From contig JAJEJA010000096.1 in assembly GCA_022828145.1 (NCBI GenBank), positions 1-64,000 on the forward strand: a stretch of 64,000 nt of DNA. The letters run 5' to 3'. Under the pieces are notes generated by a model, which was not told where the DNA came from, made no database searches, and saw only the letters and a list, made by a program, of their open reading frames with translations. A program made the position numbers and the translations under genes. The first letter of the stretch is position 1. Every line of letters starts with the position of its first letter. The stretch comes from Candidatus Poribacteria bacterium. Lineage in GTDB: Bacteria > Poribacteria > WGA-4E > WGA-3G. Of the stretch, positions 44,271-53,677 are shown piece by piece.

Positions 44271-46694
44271 CTATTCAAGTCTTTTAAGATTTTTCTCAAT
44301 ACTGGATTTAAGTTCTGCATCACCAGTTTTTTCAACTAATTTCAATGCAGTCTGAAAATCTTGTTTAGCCTTTTGAATATGACCCAACAGTCCATTTGCA
44401 AGGCCTCGATTGTAGTAGGCTCTAACGTTACCAGGTTCAAGAGATATAAAGATGTCAAAGTCCTTAATAGCGTCAGCATGCTTTCCAAGCTGCCCCTTTG
44501 CAATTCCCCTGGCGAGGTAGGCACCATTAAAATCTGGTTTTAATCGGAGTGTCTGATCAAAATCCTTAATGGCGGCTGCATACTGAGCCAACCTATCCTT
44601 TGCATATCCTCGGACGAAATACGCAGAGGCTAAGTCTGGTTTTAGGCGAATTGCTTTGTCTAAATCATTGATGACACCCTTAAAGTCTCCTTTCATCCCT
44701 TTCTTAGAAGCCCGCATAAAGAAATCCTCTGCAGACATGGATTCTTCTTGTAGGGGTAGTGGTGGTAACTCATCTATATTCCATAGGTAAATCGTCCCAT
44801 CAACATTACCAACAGCAAGTCTACTGCCATCTGGTGAAAAGCACAAACTATTCCCATCTCCTGGAAGTATTGACAAGGCTTCCCCTTTATCAACGTTCCA
44901 CAAGTGAAGTGCATTGTCCCAACCCCCACTTACGAGCATTCTGCTATCTGGAGAAAAATGTACGCTAAGGACAGCAGACGTATGTCCTATGAGTGTATTG
45001 AGGAGTTTCCCAGTTTTAACTGACCATAGACGAACCGTCTTGTCTAAACTTCCGGTGGCTAAAACACGACCATCTGGAGAAAAGGCAACACTCCAGATCC
45101 TTTCTTTATGCCCCGACAGAGTATTGAGGAGCTCCCCAGTTGTAGCCGACCACAAACGAACCGTCGGGTCGAATACATTTCCTCCACTAGCAAGCATGTT
45201 ACCATTTGGAGAAAAAGCAGCACTTTCTACCCTCCATGTGTGCCCTTCAAGTGTTTTTATGTGTTTTCCTGTAACAGCAGACCACAAACGGATTTTACCA
45301 TCCTCACTTCCGAAACTAGCGAAATTGCTACCATCTGGACCTAAGACAATTCCTTCAATCCAATCCGTTTTTCCGGAGCGAGTTTTCAGAACCTTACCTT
45401 TAGAATCCGTATTTGCTATGAGAGTTTTTTTCAGTTGACCTGTAGTGGCAGACCAAAATCGCACAGTGCCATCTTCACTACTACTCGCCAACATTTGACT
45501 ATTGGGATAAAAGTATAGACTTGAGACAATATCCTTATGTCCTAAAAGAGTTCTCACAAGTTGACCTGTCCTAGTTGACCATAATCGCACTGTGCCATCT
45601 TCGCTACCACCAGCAAACATGTTGCCATCAGGAAAAAAGTACAGACTTGAAACAGTCTCTGTATGTCCTGTGAAAGTCTTCAAGAGTTTTCCTGTGGTAG
45701 CAGACCACAATCGCACTGTGTTATCATAATCAAGAGGTTTAGAAATGCTTGCGCTTGCAAGTGTTAAACCATCTGGTGAAAAGCATACACTGTTGACCAA
45801 CCCGGTATGTTCATGAAGTGTTTTTACATTTTCTCCTGTGAGAGTTGACCAAAATTTAACTGTTCCATCCCAACTCCCACTAACTATAGCAGTTCCATCT
45901 GGCGAAAAGCATACACTGTTAACTCGACTTGTATGACCCCTAAGAGTATTTAGACGTACTCCTGTGTTAACGATCCAAACCCCAATTGTGTCGTCCCAGC
46001 TCCCGCTAACGAGATGGAGTCCATCTGGACTGAAAACTACGCTCTTGATCCAGCCTGTATGGCCCTTAAGTGCTTTCAGGTGTTGTCCTGTGTCAAGATT
46101 CCATAAACGTATAGTTTTGTCATTACTTCCACTAACGAGCATGCGGCCATCCGGTGAAAAGTCCACGCTATTAACTATCTCCGTGTGGCCTTCAAGTGTT
46201 TTTAGTTGTTTCCCTGTGCCAGGGTTCCATAAGCGAATTGTGTTGTCATTGGCGAAAGTACTACCACTTCCTGTTGCGAGTTTTCTGCCATCGGGACTAA
46301 AAGCAATGCTGTTGATTTCAGCTGTATGACCTGTTAAGGTTTTCAAGTGTTGTCCTGTGTGTACATTCCACAGCTCAATGTTGCCGTCACTACTACTTGC
46401 GAGGATCCGGCCATCTGGTGAAAAACAGACGCTTGAAACCCAATTCGGGGGTCTTGTAAACAGTTTTACTTCTTTTCCAGTTCTTGTATTATATATCCAT
46501 ACTCCTATACCAGTTGGCACTGCCAACTGGTTACCATCTGGTGAATACACAACATCACCAGTAATTACACCTTTGCCTATCCGAGTAGTCACACCTTTAG
46601 GCAGATTCCATTTTGTGTAATCTTGGGCAAGTACATTTGGCAAAAACAAAATAAACAAAAACAATGTAGTGGAAAGCAAGTATGTCTTTTTCAT
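44271..46694 (-). CDS. Exported WD40-repeat protein with C-terminal TPRs
   Basis: The protein (807 aa from the ATG at 46694; AGAGGA upstream) has a signal peptide ending LPNVLAQ. It has about thirteen WD40 repeats (VVFSPDGLHLVSGSWDDTIG style, with FSPDG and LWN/LWS repeats), followed by three or four TPR units near the C-terminus (AIRLKPDLASAYFVRGYAK). It is probably a periplasmic or surface scaffold. A domain between the repeats is not apparent. Confidence 0.85.
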   Translation of the reverse strand: MKKTYLLSTTLFLFILFLPNVLAQDYTKWNLPKGVTTRIGKGVITGDVVYSPDGNQLAVPTGIGVWIYNTRTGKEVKLFTRPPNWVSSVCFSPDGRILASSSDGNIELWNVHTGQHLKTLTGHTAEINSIAFSPDGRKLATGSGSTFANDNTIRLWNPGTGKQLKTLEGHTEIVNSVDFSPDGRMLVSGSNDKTIRLWNLDTGQHLKALKGHTGWIKSVVFSPDGLHLVSGSWDDTIGVWIVNTGVRLNTLRGHTSRVNSVCFSPDGTAIVSGSWDGTVKFWSTLTGENVKTLHEHTGLVNSVCFSPDGLTLASASISKPLDYDNTVRLWSATTGKLLKTFTGHTETVSSLYFFPDGNMFAGGSEDGTVRLWSTRTGQLVRTLLGHKDIVSSLYFYPNSQMLASSSEDGTVRFWSATTGQLKKTLIANTDSKGKVLKTRSGKTDWIEGIVLGPDGSNFASFGSEDGKIRLWSAVTGKHIKTLEGHTWRVESAAFSPNGNMLASGGNVFDPTVRLWSATTGELLNTLSGHKERIWSVAFSPDGRVLATGSLDKTVRLWSVKTGKLLNTLIGHTSAVLSVHFSPDSRMLVSGGWDNALHLWNVDKGEALSILPGDGNSLCFSPDGSRLAVGNVDGTIYLWNIDELPPLPLQEESMSAEDFFMRASKKGMKGDFKGVINDLDKAIRLKPDLASAYFVRGYAKDRLAQYAAAIKDFDQTLRLKPDFNGAYLARGIAKGQLGKHADAIKDFDIFISLEPGNVRAYYNRGLANGLLGHIQKAKQDFQTALKLVEKTGDAELKSSIEKNLKRLE

Positions 46695-46776
46695 AACGCA
46701 GGTTCCTCTATTAACTCTTTTTTCTTTCATAATTCACATAAAATTTTGATTGAAAGATTTGATTACATTTTTACGG

Positions 46777-47664
46777 TTATTTTTTCTTGGCTTGGTTAAT
46801 GAAAACTTTTATTTTAAGATTAAGATGATCAGTGATGTCATCCAGAATTCTTTTCATTCTTGTAATGGCAAGACCCGAAAAAATATAATATGTCATCCCT
46901 GTTTCTGTTTCAACTGATTTTTGTGCCTTATTAGGATCTTCATAATCCGCTATCAAAGGCAACTTTGCTTCGTATTTACCAAGGTTTTTTACCTTCTCAA
47001 TACCTATTTTCTTAATCACCTCAATGAAGGTGTCAATTGCCCTATCCTTTGAAATCCAACTGCCATCCTCCATTTCAACAGCTAAAATATTTTTAGATCT
47101 TGGTTCAGTGGAAGGTTCTAAAAATTCACCGAATAGCTCAACTAATTTCCTATGCAGACTCTTTCCAGGCTGTCCTCTATTCTGTTCAATAAGGGCAATG
47201 TGCCCACGAGTATAACCAACTTTTGCTGCTAAATCCTCTTGGGTCATTTTAACATCGTCCCGTTTCTTGGCAAGTTGTTCACCATATGATATTACTACTT
47301 TATCTTCAGTATCCGATGTATCTTTAGTATCTGTAGCATCTTGTTCTGCAAACAGATCGGTATGTTGAACAGCATAGCTCTTGATAAATTTTAATAACCG
47401 AGGAGTAGCACAAAACCATTCCCCATGGACACGGAATGCACCAAAATGAAGATGAATTCGCTTTTCTTCTCTACGAGCTTCCTCCTCTGTATCAAACGGA
47501 ATGACACCTATATCCCATATTGGAGATTCGTTACCAGTCTGTAGAACAGCTTGACGAGTTAATAGATCTGTGCGAGTACGACCAATCTTAATAAAATCAG
47601 GTTGTTTGTCGCCGAAATTACTCTTCGCGAAAAAGTAGATTATGGGTTGATTTTCATTTGGCAT
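46777..47664 (-). CDS. GIY-YIG-like (T5orf172/MUG113) domain fused to XRE HTH
   Basis: The 295-residue protein starts IIYFFAKSNFGDKQPDFIKI-GRT, matching GIY-YIG nuclease-like T5orf172 domains, with EEEARREEKRIHLHFGAFRV for the catalytic segment. Residues 125-180 form an XRE HTH (YGEQLAKKRDDVKMTQEDLA). The C-terminal 100 residues are unassigned. Such fusions may nick a bound site or act as a regulator. Confidence 0.7.
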   Translation of the reverse strand: MPNENQPIIYFFAKSNFGDKQPDFIKIGRTRTDLLTRQAVLQTGNESPIWDIGVIPFDTEEEARREEKRIHLHFGAFRVHGEWFCATPRLLKFIKSYAVQHTDLFAEQDATDTKDTSDTEDKVVISYGEQLAKKRDDVKMTQEDLAAKVGYTRGHIALIEQNRGQPGKSLHRKLVELFGEFLEPSTEPRSKNILAVEMEDGSWISKDRAIDTFIEVIKKIGIEKVKNLGKYEAKLPLIADYEDPNKAQKSVETETGMTYYIFSGLAITRMKRILDDITDHLNLKIKVFINQAKKK

Positions 47665-47681
47665 GATTTCTCCTATGATGA

Positions 47682-48629
47682 CTAAAAACCAAGCTTTTTA
47701 TCAACAACATTCTTCAACTCTTCCCCCTTCAGATACCTCTCAAGGTTATCAAGAAAAAACTCTGTAATACGCCGCATACGATGCTGAGAACCACCCGCAG
47801 CATGAGGGGTTATAATCACGTTATCCATATCCCATAATGGACTATCAGCTGCCAACGGTTCTGTCTCTGTCACATCTAATCCCGCACCAGCAATTTTACC
47901 TTCCTGCAAGATTTCAATCAAGTCATCCTCTTTGACAATCGGACCACGTGCAACGTTGATAAGATAGGCAGTTGGTTGCATAGCAGACAGGTTCTCAGCA
48001 TTTATCAATCCACGGGTTTCCTCTGTCAATGGACAGGCAATCATGACAACATCAACCCTACTCATCATATCGGCAAGCTTATCCATCGGTAACAGTTCAT
48101 CAACACTGTCAGGTTTATCTGTTCGGTACGCATCAACACCGATAACGTGCATATCAAAACCTTTTGCGCGTTTCACCATCTGCATACCGATGCCACCTAA
48201 ACCAACTATACCGATTCTGAATCCATCAATCTCAATCATCGGGGATTTACTACCACCCCATTTACGATTGTCCTGGTTACGAACAAAATGGTGGATACCA
48301 CGTGTCAATCCAAGTAGAAGTGCGAATGCTTGGTCAGCGACATGCGTTCCGTATAGTCCGGCAGCGTTAGTTAAGATCACATCACTCTCACACATCGCTG
48401 GATACATGTGTTTATCCATGCCAGCACTTGAAGCCTGAACCCATTTGATGTTGACTAAATACGGGAATATGTCCTCACTGCAGAAACCGAAGAATATATC
48501 AGCATCTTTACCCTCTTCAGCAATCTTATCTTTTGAGCTCGCCATAATGTAAGTATGCTCATCACCGAGGATATTCTCTAATCTATCTAATTGTTCACCC
48601 TCAACCCTATGCTGTAACAGTATTTTCAT
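47682..48629 (-). CDS. D-2-hydroxyacid dehydrogenase (NAD-dependent)
   Basis: The 315-residue enzyme has the NAD loop GIVGLGGIGMQMVKRAKGF, the catalytic Arg/Glu in NVARGPIVKEDDLIEIL and the His in ITPHAAGG. It is similar to glyoxylate/hydroxypyruvate-reductase-type enzymes. The ATG at 48629 has GGAGTTTT directly upstream. Eleven bases separate it from the HAD gene in the gnd operon. A decayed 3' copy lies at 43762. Confidence 0.88.
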   Translation of the reverse strand: MKILLQHRVEGEQLDRLENILGDEHTYIMASSKDKIAEEGKDADIFFGFCSEDIFPYLVNIKWVQASSAGMDKHMYPAMCESDVILTNAAGLYGTHVADQAFALLLGLTRGIHHFVRNQDNRKWGGSKSPMIEIDGFRIGIVGLGGIGMQMVKRAKGFDMHVIGVDAYRTDKPDSVDELLPMDKLADMMSRVDVVMIACPLTEETRGLINAENLSAMQPTAYLINVARGPIVKEDDLIEILQEGKIAGAGLDVTETEPLAADSPLWDMDNVIITPHAAGGSQHRMRRITEFFLDNLERYLKGEELKNVVDKKLGF

Positions 48630-48640
48630 AAAACTCCTTC

Positions 48641-49543
48641 CTAATCTGTAGACCATGGAGGTGTTTCTGGTAACAACTCCTGAAACGCATTTAGCAGTTT
48701 GTCTTCGTAGCTGCCAGCGAATTGTTCATTGAAAAATCTATCAATTCCTTCGTCAAGGAAATGTGCCCACGAGGTGTCTTCGGCACCGGGATTTACAGGA
48801 AAAAACAGTGCATCAACACTACGACCTGCCTTCAAATCTCCAGGTGAATCCCCTATCATCAAGACACGATTTTTTGGATACTTATCCTTTGTCGTAATCG
48901 TCAGATGTTCGGTCTTCGTTCCCATCTCCTGTCCTGCAATCAAAGCGACATATTGGTCTATATTGTGTTCGTCCCATTCACGTTGGAGTGCTTCGTCAGG
49001 TGTGGCGGAGACGACAATTACATCCGCTTTCCCTTGCAGTCGTTGTAATGCTTCACGCACACCCGGAAATGGGGGTAGATTGTAGACAATCTCAGCCACA
49101 CTTTCGTTCACAGCAAGGCTCCATTGCATTACATGGCTCAGTTCATCCCTTCTATCACCAGTTGCATTGTCTATTGCTTCCTGTAGCGCGGGATTACCGA
49201 GTTTCGTCTCAACTTCTGTCCATCCTTTTAAATGTCGTAATTCAGGAATTTCTAACCCCATTTTTCTAACGAGAGACATTTCGCGAAGATAATCAAATAC
49301 AAGTAGCAGTGCCTTAAACCGATTCGTTCCTCGCATTGTTGAATAAAGGTTGACAAAATCCCATGCTTGATGCACCTGTCTTGAGATGGATGCTAACCCA
49401 AAATGCTTCACGACGTTTACACTAAAGCAGTCGTTATGTTTTACCTCCATACTGTTGAAAACACATCCATCTGAATCAATTCCGACAAAGAAATCGTGTT
49501 GTGGTTTAAAATCGTATAATGCTTGTTGTGGTTCTTGAGCCAT
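48641..49543 (-). CDS. HAD-superfamily phosphatase
   Basis: The 300-residue protein has the HAD motif I variant GIDSDGCVFNS, motif II VVVSATPDEAL, and the motif IV region VLMIGDSPGDLKAGR. It is probably a small-molecule phosphatase (sugar or nucleotide phosphate). The ATG at 49543 has AGGAGG upstream, inside the end of gnd. Context between gnd and a hydroxyacid dehydrogenase suggests a sugar-acid pathway. Confidence 0.78.
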   Translation of the reverse strand: MAQEPQQALYDFKPQHDFFVGIDSDGCVFNSMEVKHNDCFSVNVVKHFGLASISRQVHQAWDFVNLYSTMRGTNRFKALLLVFDYLREMSLVRKMGLEIPELRHLKGWTEVETKLGNPALQEAIDNATGDRRDELSHVMQWSLAVNESVAEIVYNLPPFPGVREALQRLQGKADVIVVSATPDEALQREWDEHNIDQYVALIAGQEMGTKTEHLTITTKDKYPKNRVLMIGDSPGDLKAGRSVDALFFPVNPGAEDTSWAHFLDEGIDRFFNEQFAGSYEDKLLNAFQELLPETPPWSTD

Positions 49544-49553
49544 TTTACCTCCT

Positions 49554-51017
49554 CTACTTAACAATTACTTCTGGACGGTTCTCTAACATCCATTCCGTAT
49601 GGAAAACTGTCGATTCACCGTTTTCATTGACAATTACATTACCCTCTGAGTCAATTTTATGATAGGTATGTGCCCCAAAATAGTCACGCATCGCTTGAAT
49701 TAGATTGGCGGGGAGTCTGCTGCTACGGTAACTATCAAAATAGGCTAAGGCAGAGCTGAATGCAGGAACTGGGACACCAACGTGCGTGGCAGTACTGACG
49801 ACATTTCTCCAGTGTGACTGAGATTTCTCAATAACATCCTTAAAATAGGGATCAAGCAATAGATTTGTAAGGTCAGGTTTGCGTTCATAAGCTTCTGCGA
49901 TGCGATGCAGGAATTTTGCTCTTATGATACATCCACCACGCCATCCTAATGCAATTTGACCCAGATCCAAATCCCAATCGTTTTCAGCACTTGCTTCCCG
50001 CATGAGTGCAAAACCTTGGGCGTATGAACATATCTTGGCTGCGTATAATGCATTGTGGATAGCAGTTAACGCTCCTTTTCTTTCGCCATCATAAGTTCCA
50101 GCAGGACCTTTTATCACCTGTGCAGCGTCAACACGTTCACTCTTGATAGCAGAGATACAACGTGCAAAAACCGCTTCAGCGATTGTAGGAGCAGAAACGC
50201 CAAGGTCTAAGGCGGAGATGCTTGTCCATTTTCCTGTCCCCTTTTGACCTGCTTGATCGAGAACAACATCAACAAAGGGAGTGCCACTTGCATCCTTCTG
50301 TGTAAAGATGTCAGCAGTAATTTCAATGAGGTAAGAATTGAGTTCACCTTGATTCCATTTGTCAAATACCTTGTGCATCTCATCTGCGTTCATACCCAAG
50401 ACGTTTTTCATCAGTGAGTATGCTTCACATATCAGTTGCATATCCCCGTATTCAATGCCGTTATGCACCATTTTGACATAATGTCCAGCACCGTTCGGAC
50501 CGATATATGAACAACACGGTGTACCGTCTACTTGCGCTGCGATTTTTGTGAAAATTGGTTCCACAAGTGTGTATGCTTCAGGTGAACCCCCCGGCATCAT
50601 AGCAGGTCCCTTTAATGCACCTTCCTCTCCACCTGAAATTCCAGTCCCGATAAAGAGTATGTCTTTTTCGCCAAGTTCCGCGTGGCGGCGTATCGTGTCA
50701 TTGAAATTGGAGTTCCCACCATCAATGATGAGATCACCTTTAGATAGATGTGGTACAAGTAACTGAATGAATGCGTCAACAGGTTCACCTGCTTTGACCA
50801 TTAAGATAATCTTTCGGGGTATATCCAATTGTGAAATAAATTCGGAGATGGAATGTGCACCTACTATATTCTTACCATCTGCTGCACCGGCGATAAAATC
50901 ATCAACCCGTGAGACTGTTCGGTTAAAAACCGCAACCTCAAACCCTCTGCTTTCTATATTGAGTGCAAGATTCTCTCCCATCACTGCCAATCCGATGAGT
51001 CCTATATCTGCTGCCAA
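49554..51017 (-). CDS. gnd: 6-phosphogluconate dehydrogenase, decarboxylating
   Basis: This 487-residue enzyme oxidises 6-phosphogluconate to ribulose 5-phosphate with NADP. Seen are GLAVMGENLALNIESRGF, GGNSNFNDT, GTGISGGEEGA and AGHYVKMVHNGIEY, DKWNQGELNSYLIEI, plus a normal C-terminal tail. The start is a TTG, supported by GGAGG nine bases before it. It is the first gene of a three-gene operon that continues with HAD and hydroxyacid dehydrogenase. Confidence 0.95.
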   Translation of the reverse strand: MAADIGLIGLAVMGENLALNIESRGFEVAVFNRTVSRVDDFIAGAADGKNIVGAHSISEFISQLDIPRKIILMVKAGEPVDAFIQLLVPHLSKGDLIIDGGNSNFNDTIRRHAELGEKDILFIGTGISGGEEGALKGPAMMPGGSPEAYTLVEPIFTKIAAQVDGTPCCSYIGPNGAGHYVKMVHNGIEYGDMQLICEAYSLMKNVLGMNADEMHKVFDKWNQGELNSYLIEITADIFTQKDASGTPFVDVVLDQAGQKGTGKWTSISALDLGVSAPTIAEAVFARCISAIKSERVDAAQVIKGPAGTYDGERKGALTAIHNALYAAKICSYAQGFALMREASAENDWDLDLGQIALGWRGGCIIRAKFLHRIAEAYERKPDLTNLLLDPYFKDVIEKSQSHWRNVVSTATHVGVPVPAFSSALAYFDSYRSSRLPANLIQAMRDYFGAHTYHKIDSEGNVIVNENGESTVFHTEWMLENRPEVIVK

Positions 51018-51184
51018 GTTCTGTTTCCTCCGATCTTAGAGTATTCTGTATATCATACACTACAAAGGGACATTCTGTCAACTCAAATTGGGTCAGACAA
51101 ATAGTGTGCCAAAACCTATACACACCTACGATCAAAACTATAGTAGAGAATAAACCTGTTTCATGATATAATTGGGAGCACAAG

Positions 51185-51280
51185 ATGGGACGAGGTTACA
51201 AGTCTAAACACCGTGAATACATTCGTTCTAATTTAATACTACGGGATTGCTGGAAGAAAGAATCACCTTGTACACTATGA
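51185..51280 (+). other. Possible 31-residue ORF in the gnd upstream gap
   Basis: In the 305-base gap between gnd and the next gene a frame reads MGRGYKSKHREYIRSNLILR and ends CTL, with GGGAG upstream. It is basic and has no recognised family. It could be the remnant of a larger gene. I see nothing else in the gap beyond likely divergent promoters. Confidence 0.2.
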
Positions 51281-51322
51281 CACTTTGGATCAAAGGTAAT
51301 ATTATAAAAAAGGAGTTTTGGC

Positions 51323-52078
51323 ATGCTAAGAAAAATGTATATTGGAAGCGGTATTGTTTTGCTTATCGTTGGGTTTGTCGCTTTGCAAATATATCTGATT
51401 ACAGGTATGCAACAGGTCAAAAAGGAGATTGACATATCAAGTAAAGAAACGAAAACAGAGCCCTCCTCTGACAGTAGAGTTGAACCTGAAGAAGGACAAA
51501 TGCCTAAAGTGGATGATAGACCTCCGATGCCTGATGATGGACAAGAGTATGTGTGGCACGGGGATCACTGGTGCCCTGCAGAAGTTATAAACGAAATTAT
51601 AATGTTGCCATCACAAAAAACGGAAGATAAAGATAGCAATGTAGACGAATTCGGAATATGGCGTTCATCAGAGGAATTGGCATTATCCCCCGAAGAAAGA
51701 AGGCAATTATATTTAGACGATAAAGCAGCAGTTGATGCAAAAATAGCTGCGCATAAAGCAGAAACTGAAAAAATTCATGCTAAAAACCTGGCTAAATATG
51801 AACTTACACAGAAAATGAATGCTAAAGTTAAACATAACGGTGAAGTCATATATCCTCAAATTCGTGAACTTGAAAAGACTATTGAGGAGAAATTTGGTAT
51901 TAGAAAAGAAGATTCATTTGAAACACGTGAACAAACGATAGATAATTTAAGATCTCAAGAGCGTAAGATATTATTAAATCTGCTTCAACAAATAACGAAA
52001 TTGAACATGCAGTCACTACAATTATTTGATGAAATAAAGGTATTGAGGGAGGAATATGATAATGTTGATAAAAAGTAA
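51323..52078 (+). CDS. Single-pass membrane protein with coiled-coil tail
   Basis: The 251-residue protein has one N-terminal membrane helix (about 6-28, IGSGIVLLIVGFVALQIYLI), an Asp/Pro-rich linker, a short HGDHWCPAEV segment, and two helical stretches rich in Lys, Glu and Gln (EERRQLYLDDKAAVDAKIAA; EKTIEEKFGIRKED), probably coiled coils. AAAGGAG precedes the ATG. I do not recognise a family. Confidence 0.65.
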   Translation: MLRKMYIGSGIVLLIVGFVALQIYLITGMQQVKKEIDISSKETKTEPSSDSRVEPEEGQMPKVDDRPPMPDDGQEYVWHGDHWCPAEVINEIIMLPSQKTEDKDSNVDEFGIWRSSEELALSPEERRQLYLDDKAAVDAKIAAHKAETEKIHAKNLAKYELTQKMNAKVKHNGEVIYPQIRELEKTIEEKFGIRKEDSFETREQTIDNLRSQERKILLNLLQQITKLNMQSLQLFDEIKVLREEYDNVDKK

Positions 52079-52080
52079 GT

Positions 52081-52216
52081 TATAGTGAATTATAGAGATA
52101 TGTTGACACTTTTTTGTAGGAGCGATCTCCGAATCGCGACTTAACTGAAAAACAGTCGGGAATCGGAGTTCCCTCCTACATCTCAAAATGTCAAGTTAAT
52201 TGTAAAATCCACTATA
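52081..52216. mobile_element. MITE-like element with TATAGTGxATT ends
   Basis: The ends TATAGTGAATTATAG and (reverse) TATAGTGGATTTTAC match imperfectly over about 60 bases, so the element folds as a long hairpin. The core GTAGGAGCGATCTCCGAATC on one arm and its partner GGAATCGGAGTTCCCTCCTAC on the other recur inside the element at 59887. It begins three bases after the stop of the 51323 gene and precedes the maturase gene. No coding capacity. Confidence 0.65.
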
Positions 52217-52354
52217 TTATATCTATTGGCTTGGGTATGTAAAGACATCTCCTTTTTTCTTCTCAGAAGTATTTATCCGACTTGAGTTTTTTCTTGTAGA
52301 CTTCCCGTGATTGTGATACACTAATAAAAACAGTCAAAGTAGGAGGCGAAATAT

Positions 52355-53668
52355 ATGGTGCCAGCAAAACTTCCACGCGCTTTTCATGTGATGACAAAAC
52401 CGATCGGACCGATATGCAATTTGGATTGCGAATACTGCTTCTATCTGGAAAAAGAGGACCTCTATCCCGAAACCAAGTCATTTCGAATGACTGATGAAAC
52501 TCTTGAGGAATATGTCAAGCAATATATTGAAGCACAACAGGTCAATGACGTCACCTTTGCATGGCAAGGTGGAGAACCAACACTCATGGGAGTTGACTTC
52601 TTCAGACAGGCTATCCGATATCAGCAAAAATACAGAAGGTCTGGGATGCGGATTCAGAATACATTTCAAACGAATGCCACCTTACTTAATGACGAATGGG
52701 GACAATTCTTTAAACAGAACAGGTTCCTAATAGGTGTTAGCATTGACGGACCACCAGAAATTCACGATAAGTATCGCTATGACAAACGAGGTCGCTCATC
52801 GTCTGAACAGGTAATTCGCGGGTTAAGGATACTGCAAAAGCATAATGTTGACTACAACATATTATGTGTTGTAAACAATCATAATGCTGAATATCCGAAA
52901 GAGGTCTACTCATATTTTAAGAGCCTTGATGCGGAGTTCATGCAGTTTATACCCGCAGTTGAGCATTTTGACGGTGAGAATGTGTCACCTCGGTCAGTTA
53001 CGGGTAAACAATACGGTAAATTCCTCTCAGCCATATTTGATGAATGGGTCGTAAATGATATAGGGAAAATCTTCATACAGATTTTCGATATTGCGCTTGA
53101 GGCATGGTTAGGCTACAACCCAAGTCTGTGTGTATTCAACGAAACTTGTGGTGATGCCATGGCTATCGAACACAATGGAGACCTATATTCCTGTGACCAC
53201 TACGTCACGCCTGACTACTATATCGGTAACATTGAAGAAACTTCAATCGCTGAGATGGTAGATTCGCCTTTTCAACGCAAATTTGGGACAGATAAAAAAG
53301 ACACACTTCCCGAATACTGCCTAAAGTGTGATGTAAAGTTCGTTTGTAATGGGGGTTGTCCAAAGAACCGTATTATCAAAACCCCTGATGGTGAAGATGG
53401 TTTGAATTACCTATGTGAGGGTTACAAACACTTTTTCAGTCATATTGATGAGCCGATGAAACTTATGGCTAAGGCGCTTCAGGAGGGTAAACCTGCCAAT
53501 AGTATTATTCCGATCATGCAACAGCAGAGTCGGCAATCAGGCAGTAAGAAAAACAGAACACCCATCCAAGACATATCCACAGCATCACAGAAGATTGGTC
53601 GCAACTCACCTTGTCCTTGCGGAAGCGGACGAAAATATAAACAGTGCTGCCTTAACAATAGAATCTAA
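52355..53668 (+). CDS. Anaerobic sulfatase-maturating radical SAM enzyme with SEC-C tail
   Basis: This 437-residue enzyme converts the active-site Cys of a sulfatase to formylglycine. It has the radical-SAM CX3CX2C motif (PICNLDCEYCFYLEK), TFAWQGGEPTLMG, and SPASM-type Cys clusters (CDHYVTPDYY, CLKCDVKFVCNGGC). The C-terminal SEC-C motif RNSPCPCGSGRKYKQCC binds zinc. A strong AGGAGG precedes the ATG. The sulfatase gene starts nine bases downstream. Confidence 0.9.
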   Translation: MVPAKLPRAFHVMTKPIGPICNLDCEYCFYLEKEDLYPETKSFRMTDETLEEYVKQYIEAQQVNDVTFAWQGGEPTLMGVDFFRQAIRYQQKYRRSGMRIQNTFQTNATLLNDEWGQFFKQNRFLIGVSIDGPPEIHDKYRYDKRGRSSSEQVIRGLRILQKHNVDYNILCVVNNHNAEYPKEVYSYFKSLDAEFMQFIPAVEHFDGENVSPRSVTGKQYGKFLSAIFDEWVVNDIGKIFIQIFDIALEAWLGYNPSLCVFNETCGDAMAIEHNGDLYSCDHYVTPDYYIGNIEETSIAEMVDSPFQRKFGTDKKDTLPEYCLKCDVKFVCNGGCPKNRIIKTPDGEDGLNYLCEGYKHFFSHIDEPMKLMAKALQEGKPANSIIPIMQQQSRQSGSKKNRTPIQDISTASQKIGRNSPCPCGSGRKYKQCCLNNRI

Positions 53669-53677
53669 GGAAATATT

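Noticed and set aside
44914-45438. 174-codon plus-strand frame opposite the WD40 gene
   Set aside because: Antisense to the WD40 repeats with the same repeat periodicity; no independent signature.
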